From Hyphomicrobiales bacterium (GTDB lineage: Bacteria; Pseudomonadota; Alphaproteobacteria; Rhizobiales; JAJFHB01): DNA of 8,424 nucleotides. A model generated the notes under the pieces. The model was not told the DNA's origin. It saw nothing but the letters and a program-made list of their open reading frames with translations, and did no database searches. Positions 5,222 to 8,424 of this stretch are shown piece after piece. The DNA is taken from NCBI GenBank assembly GCA_021775795.1, contig JAJFHB010000115.1, forward strand, positions 1-8,424, written 5' to 3'. The first letter of the stretch is position 1. Each line of letters opens with the position of its first letter. The position numbers were made by a program, and so were the translations under genes.

Positions 5222-6679
5222 ATGGAAGTTAACGAAACGCTCAATGAAGGTCTCAAGCGGGAGCTGACGATTGTATTCGCAGCAGATGAGCTTGAAGGCA
5301 AAATGATGGCTCGGTTGAATGAGCTGAAGTCACAGGCGAAAATCAATGGATTTCGGCCTGGCAAGGTTCCGGTCAACCACCTGCGCAAGCTATATGGCCG
5401 ATCGGTCATGGCAGAAGTGGTGCAACAGACCGTCACTGATTCAAGCCAGCAGGTTCTGACCGAGCGCTCCGAGAAGCCTGCCTATCAACCAGAAATCTCT
5501 TTGACCGAAGATCACGAAGAGATGGAAGCCATAATGTCAGGCAGCAAAGAGCTTGAGTTCAAAGTGGCTTTTGAGGTTGTGCCTCCGATTGAAGTTGAAG
5601 ACTTCACCAGCCTCAAGCTTGAAAAGAATGTTTCCGAACCCTCCGCCGAGCACATCGATGAAGCGCTCAGCGAAATGGCAAAGCGGCAGCAGAATTTTGA
5701 AGCGCGTGCGGCCAGCGCCAAGGCGAAAGACGGCGATCAGGTCACCATAGATTTTGTCGGCAAGATTGACGGCGAGCCTTTTGAAGGCGGCAGTGCGGAA
5801 GATGCACCGCTCGTCCTTGGCAGCAACAGCTTCATACCGGGCTTTGAAGAACAGCTTGTGGGCGTAAAGGCTGGAGATGAAGTGGCTATCGAAGTGTCCT
5901 TTCCCGATGAATATCAGGTGGACACCCTCGCGGGAAAACCTGCGGTTTTCGATGTGAAAGTCAAAGAAGTTGCTGGTCCGGCCGAGGTCAAGATTGACGA
6001 AGATTTTGCAAAGGGCATGGGGCTTGAATCTCTGGAGAAACTGCGGGAAGCGGTCGCAGAGCAGATCGGCCGTGAATTCGAAATGGTTTCCGGTGCCCAA
6101 CTCAAGCGCCAGCTTCTCGACAAACTCGATGACATTTATTCCTTCGAGTTGCCCGAACGCCTTGTGACACAGGAATTTGAGCAGATCTGGACACAGGTCA
6201 CGCGTGAACTGGAACAGAACGAAAAGACGTTCGAAGACGAAGACACCAACGAGGAAGCTGCTCGCGGCGATTATCAGACAATTGCAGAGCGGCGTGTTCG
6301 TCTTGGATTGTTGCTGGGTGAGGTTGGTGAAAAGAACGACATCAGCGTCAGTGATGATGAAGTCAATAACGCCCTTATGGAGCGTGTTCGCCAGTTTCCC
6401 GGCCAGGAAAGACAGGTTTATGAATTTTACCAGAGCAATCCAAATGCTCTGCTGGAACTTCGCGGGCCGATCTTTGAGCAAAAGGTGGTCGATCTGATCA
6501 TCAGCCAGGCGGACGTCACTGAAAATCAGGTCACGAAAGACGAACTCTATCGTGACCCTGATGAGGAAGAGGGCGAGGCACCGGCTAAAAAGGCTGCTGC
6601 CAAAAAGCCGGCAAAGAAAAAGAAGGCGCCGGCAAAGAAGGCTGCGGCCACGGATGACAAGGGCTCGTCTGACGAATAG
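5222..6679 (+). CDS. tig: Trigger factor, ribosome-bound chaperone and prolyl isomerase
   Basis: A 485-residue protein that binds nascent chains at the ribosome exit and has peptidyl-prolyl isomerase activity. The N-terminal ribosome-binding domain (about 1-130) carries the signature GFRPGKVP at 43-50, placed as in E. coli. The FKBP-like domain (about 154-250) includes DGDQVTIDFVGKIDG, FEGGSAE and FIPGFEEQLVG. The C-terminal helical arms run to about 445. The last 40 residues form a charged tail, first acidic (DPDEEEGE) then Lys/Ala/Pro-rich, which makes the protein some 50 residues longer than the 432-residue E. coli protein. ATG 5222 is chosen because the product then starts MEVNETLNEGLKREL as the family does; an in-frame TTG at 5180 adds 14 basic residues and overlaps the leader hairpin. 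The ribosome site is a modest GGGAAAG (5206-5212). It lies upstream of clpP and clpX, the usual order. Confidence 0.97.
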   Translation: MEVNETLNEGLKRELTIVFAADELEGKMMARLNELKSQAKINGFRPGKVPVNHLRKLYGRSVMAEVVQQTVTDSSQQVLTERSEKPAYQPEISLTEDHEEMEAIMSGSKELEFKVAFEVVPPIEVEDFTSLKLEKNVSEPSAEHIDEALSEMAKRQQNFEARAASAKAKDGDQVTIDFVGKIDGEPFEGGSAEDAPLVLGSNSFIPGFEEQLVGVKAGDEVAIEVSFPDEYQVDTLAGKPAVFDVKVKEVAGPAEVKIDEDFAKGMGLESLEKLREAVAEQIGREFEMVSGAQLKRQLLDKLDDIYSFELPERLVTQEFEQIWTQVTRELEQNEKTFEDEDTNEEAARGDYQTIAERRVRLGLLLGEVGEKNDISVSDDEVNNALMERVRQFPGQERQVYEFYQSNPNALLELRGPIFEQKVVDLIISQADVTENQVTKDELYRDPDEEEGEAPAKKAAAKKPAKKKKAPAKKAAATDDKGSSDE

Positions 6680-6713
6680 CGCGGACGGCTCAGGCCACAA
6701 GAAGTACGCATGC

Positions 6714-6743
6714 AGTGCGTTTCGCTAAAAAGCGAATCGCATT
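6714..6743. other. Long imperfect hairpin after tig
   Basis: The arms 6714-6726 and 6731-6743 pair with eleven Watson-Crick pairs, one G-U and one T-T mismatch, around an AAAA loop; the inner stem is TTCGCT/AGCGAA. It begins 35 bases after the tig stop. No T run follows, so it is not a standard intrinsic terminator. It could protect the tig mRNA 3' end, mark a processing site, or be a dispersed palindromic repeat. Confidence 0.6.
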
Positions 6744-6751
6744 AGGTTGCC

Positions 6752-6764
6752 CACCGTTACGGTG
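6752..6764. other. 13-bp palindrome in the tig-clpP gap
   Basis: CACCGT and ACGGTG are perfect arms around one central base. It may be a protein-binding dyad. No regulator is identified. Confidence 0.4.
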
Positions 6765-6769
6765 ATCGC

Positions 6770-6797
6770 GGCGTCATGTCTGTGTAATTTTGACGCC
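6770..6797. other. Inverted repeat GGCGTCA / TGACGCC before clpP
   Basis: Perfect 7-base arms at 6770-6776 and 6791-6797 flank a 14-base loop. The right arm overlaps by one base the heat-shock-like -35 of clpP, so it could be an operator or a small hairpin. Confidence 0.45.
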
Positions 6798-6825
6798 TTG
6801 AAACGAAAGCTGCCAATAACAATCT
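6797..6825 (+). promoter_or_regulatory. Heat-shock (sigma-32 like) promoter candidate for clpP
   Basis: CTTGAAA at 6797-6803 matches the -35 of RpoH promoters. The -10 expected near 6818-6825 reads CAATCT at 6820-6825, only loosely alike. Heat-shock control of clpP is known in alphaproteobacteria such as Caulobacter. The implied leader is about 20 bases. Confidence 0.35.
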
Positions 6826-6850
6826 CGGAAGAGAATGGAGACCCCTCGCA

Positions 6851-7492
6851 ATGCGCGATCCCGTTGATACGTATATGAACACCCTGGTTCCCATGGTTGT
6901 CGAACAGACCAACCGGGGGGAGCGTGCCTACGACATTTATTCCCGGCTTCTGAAGGAGCGGATAATTTTTGCCGTTGGTGTGGTCGAGGACAACATGGCG
7001 TCCGTGATCACGGCGCAGTTTCTCTTCCTTGAGGCGGAGAACCCGAAAAAAGAAATTTCCATGTACATCAACTCACCGGGTGGAGTGGTGACATCGGGAA
7101 TGGCGATCTACGACACTATGCAGTTCATTCGCCCGGCAGTATCGACCTTGTGCATTGGACAGGCGGCTTCGATGGGTTCACTGCTTCTCGCTGCAGGCGA
7201 GAAAGACATGCGCTACGCGCTGCCTAACGCGCGCATCATGGTGCACCAGCCATCCGGCGGTTTTCAGGGGCAAGCCAGTGATATTGAGCTCCATGCCAGG
7301 GAAATTCTCGATATGCGGGCACGGCTGAACGTAATTTATTCGCATCATACAGGGCAGCCTGTCGAAGAAGTTGAGAAGGCTCTTGAACGCGATAATTTCA
7401 TGACCGCGGAAGCCGCAAAGGAATTCGGGATCGTGGATACCGTGATCGACAAGCGGCCCGACAGCGCTGAAGATGCAAAGGCGAAGAAATAA
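6851..7492 (+). CDS. clpP: ATP-dependent Clp protease proteolytic subunit
   Basis: A 213-residue serine peptidase (family S14) that forms the double-heptamer chamber and degrades substrates delivered by ClpX or ClpA. The catalytic triad is complete: Ser107 in GQAASMGS, His132 in MVHQPSGG, and Asp181 in [15 protein letters not shown] sequence (here [10 protein letters not shown]). The spacings of 25 and 49 residues equal those of the E. coli enzyme. NSPGG (74-78) forms the oxyanion and substrate-strand region. The protein starts [10 protein letters not shown] as alphaproteobacterial ClpP does. ATG 6851 has GGAG (6837-6840) 10 bases ahead. The segment [14 protein letters not shown] (38-51) differs mildly from the common FLTGPVED wording. 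The C-terminus is a short charged tail. It is separated from clpX by 372 bases, so the two may be transcribed from separate promoters. Confidence 0.97.
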   Translation: MRDPVDTYMNTLVPMVVEQTNRGERAYDIYSRLLKERIIFAVGVVEDNMASVITAQFLFLEAENPKKEISMYINSPGGVVTSGMAIYDTMQFIRPAVSTLCIGQAASMGSLLLAAGEKDMRYALPNARIMVHQPSGGFQGQASDIELHAREILDMRARLNVIYSHHTGQPVEEVEKALERDNFMTAEAAKEFGIVDTVIDKRPDSAEDAKAKK

Positions 7493-7525
7493 CAATCGGA
7501 GCTTTGCACTGAACTGCGGCTGCTG

Positions 7526-7561
7526 AATTTTGGTTTCAGGCGGGGATATACCCGCAAAATT
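7526..7561 (+). terminator. Nested inverted repeat after clpP, possible weak terminator
   Basis: GCGGG (7540-7544) pairs with CCCGC (7551-7555) around GATATA. Flanking AATTTT (7526-7531) pairs with AAAATT (7556-7561), leaving an 8-base bulge on the 5' side. There is no T run after it on the + strand, so termination would be inefficient or Rho-aided. It lies 33 bases after the clpP stop. Confidence 0.35.
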
Positions 7562-7784
7562 GTTGGCTTGCCGGTGACGACAATATTGAAAGAATGTGGC
7601 TTGGTTGTGTGTTGTTGGCGGGTTTACAAAAATGAGCGGCAACGTCGCCAGACATAGGGGATTCAACACTCTGGCTGTTAATCAATTCTTGATCAGTGGC
7701 CTCATACCATGTTCAGATGCCGAGTCAGTAGAGTCCTTTTTGTATGACACGTAACGGAATCTTGACCCCTTATATGGCAAGCAA

Positions 7785-7814
7785 TTGTGAAACGGGACCA
7801 ATTGGTCTTATACA
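7785..7814 (+). promoter_or_regulatory. Promoter candidate for clpX
   Basis: TTGTGA (7785-7790) and TATACA (7809-7814) are each 4-of-6 matches, separated by 18 bases. Initiation near 7821 would give a leader of about 45 bases to ATG 7865. Confidence 0.4.
7796..7807. promoter_or_regulatory. Perfect 12-bp palindrome in the clpX promoter spacer
   Basis: GACCAATTGGTC equals its own reverse complement and lies wholly between the candidate -35 and -10 of clpX, a position where a bound protein would repress. No regulator is identified. Confidence 0.45.
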
Positions 7815-7864
7815 GATCCTGATCGTCGCGGCGGATATCCGAAATTTAAGGCCAGGGAGTGCCC

Positions 7865-8424
7865 ATGAGTAAAGTGAGCGGAAGCGATTCAAAAAACACA
7901 CTTTACTGTTCCTTCTGCGGCAAGAGCCAGCATGAGGTGCGCAAACTAATCGCTGGACCGACGGTGTTCATATGTGATGAATGCGTCGAATTGTGCATGG
8001 ATATCATACGCGAAGAGAACAAGAGTTCTCTCGTCAAGTCCCGCGATGGTGTCCCAACACCCACCGAGATTTGTGAAGTCCTGGACGATTATGTCATCCA
8101 TCAATCGCATGCCAAGCGGGTCTTGTCGGTGGCTGTCCACAATCATTACAAGCGGCTCAATCACAGCAGCAAAAGCAATGATGTAGAGCTTGCGAAATCG
8201 AACATTCTCCTCATTGGCCCGACGGGCTGTGGCAAGACACTGCTCGCGCAGACACTTGCGCGCATTCTTGATGTGCCCTTCACCATGGCAGACGCCACGA
8301 CGCTGACTGAAGCCGGGTATGTTGGCGAAGACGTCGAAAACATTATTTTGAAACTGCTTCAGTCTGCCGACTACAATGTCGAGCGCGCGCAGCGCGGCAT
8401 CGTCTACATCGACGAGGTCGACAA
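7865..8424 (+). CDS. clpX: ATP-dependent Clp protease ATP-binding subunit ClpX (5' part, cut by window end)
   Basis: The first 186 codons of an AAA+ unfoldase that recognises, unfolds and threads substrates into ClpP. The N-terminal zinc domain has Cys15, Cys18, Cys37 and Cys40 (YCSFCG and FICDEC). The ATPase core shows Walker A GPTGCGKT (118-125), the pore-1 loop GYVG (151-154) and Walker B IVYIDEVD (179-186), after which the window ends. GCGK in place of the E. coli GSGK is usual in relatives of this group. The adenine-contact motif normally VIGQ reads VIHQ (77-80), an odd change. ATG 7865 has GGGAG (7855-7859) 5 bases ahead. The full protein would be about 420 residues, so more than half lies beyond the window. 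Confidence 0.97.
   Translation, partial: MSKVSGSDSKNTLYCSFCGKSQHEVRKLIAGPTVFICDECVELCMDIIREENKSSLVKSRDGVPTPTEICEVLDDYVIHQSHAKRVLSVAVHNHYKRLNHSSKSNDVELAKSNILLIGPTGCGKTLLAQTLARILDVPFTMADATTLTEAGYVGEDVENIILKLLQSADYNVERAQRGIVYIDEVD

Larger units (their letters stand above)
7493..7864. other. 372-base clpP-clpX intergenic region, no gene seen
   Basis: I find no open frame with a credible start and ribosome site here, and no tRNA or known RNA fold. It holds a nested hairpin just after clpP (7526-7561), an inverted repeat ATCAA-TTC-TTGAT (7681-7693), a promoter candidate and a perfect palindrome before clpX, each listed separately where supported. CTTGACC (7761-7767) is also present but has no matching -10 at normal spacing. 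Confidence 0.7.

Noticed and set aside
4903..5436. A 177-codon open frame on the - strand across tRNA-Leu and the 5' end of tig
   Set aside because: It contains the well-known artefact peptide GRRDLNPHGLRH produced by reading a tRNA-Leu gene backwards. It also overlaps tig antisense and has no ribosome site that I can see.
5537..6700. A 387-codon open frame on the - strand inside tig
   Set aside because: It is a mirror of tig codon bias. Its composition is Phe/Leu-rich without domain motifs, while the + strand frame is unmistakably trigger factor.
7178..7669. A 163-codon - strand frame antisense to clpP reaching into the clpP-clpX gap
   Set aside because: Most of it mirrors clpP codons. Its upstream part in the gap shows no motif, and I see no convincing ribosome site for it.
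7761..7776. CTTGACC and TATATG as -35 and -10 of a clpX promoter
   Set aside because: Only four bases separate them, far below workable spacing, and neither finds a good partner at 16-18 bases.

Overview
The window looks like chromosomal DNA of an alphaproteobacterium, most likely from Hyphomicrobiales (Rhizobiales) or a close relative. The evidence is the tRNA-Leu / tig / clpP / clpX order, the alphaproteobacterial wording of ClpP and ClpX (for example the ClpP N-terminus [10 protein letters not shown] and the ClpX zinc domain followed by a GPTGCGKT Walker A), and the fused Nnr protein. The order-level assignment is an inference from remembered family sequences, not from a search. Most of the window is ordinary core genome.

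Left part (2-3848, + strand): the 3' end of a gene for a probable surface protein with an acidic linker and a beta-barrel-like C-terminal domain. It is followed by a class I/II PLP-dependent aminotransferase and, 39 bases later, by the bifunctional NAD(P)H-hydrate repair enzyme Nnr. The aminotransferase and nnr are probably co-transcribed.

Middle part (3886-5115): a TetR-family repressor gene on the - strand converges on nnr. Its promoter region carries two perfect TATAAT boxes and a 20-bp imperfect palindrome between -35 and -10, the layout expected for autorepression. Reading away from it on the + strand is a 47-residue two-helix membrane protein with a near-ideal Shine-Dalgarno. A good -24/-12 (sigma-54 type) promoter match lies about 40 bases before its start. 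A tRNA-Leu(UAG) gene with its own promoter follows.

Right part (5222-8424): the protein folding and turnover cluster. It holds trigger factor (tig, with a Lys/Ala-rich tail), ClpP with its catalytic triad intact, and the first 186 residues of ClpX, cut by the window edge. Trigger factor acts on nascent chains at the ribosome; ClpX unfolds substrates and feeds them to ClpP. The tig-clpP gap is packed with inverted repeats and has a heat-shock-like -35. The 372-base clpP-clpX gap holds no recognisable gene but carries a promoter candidate with a perfect 12-bp palindrome in its spacer, so clpX may be controlled separately from clpP.

I see no mobile element, CRISPR array or defence system. The least explained items are the 47-residue membrane protein with its sigma-54-like promoter, the truncated acidic/barrel protein at the left edge, and a His in place of the usual Gly in the ClpX VIGQ motif.
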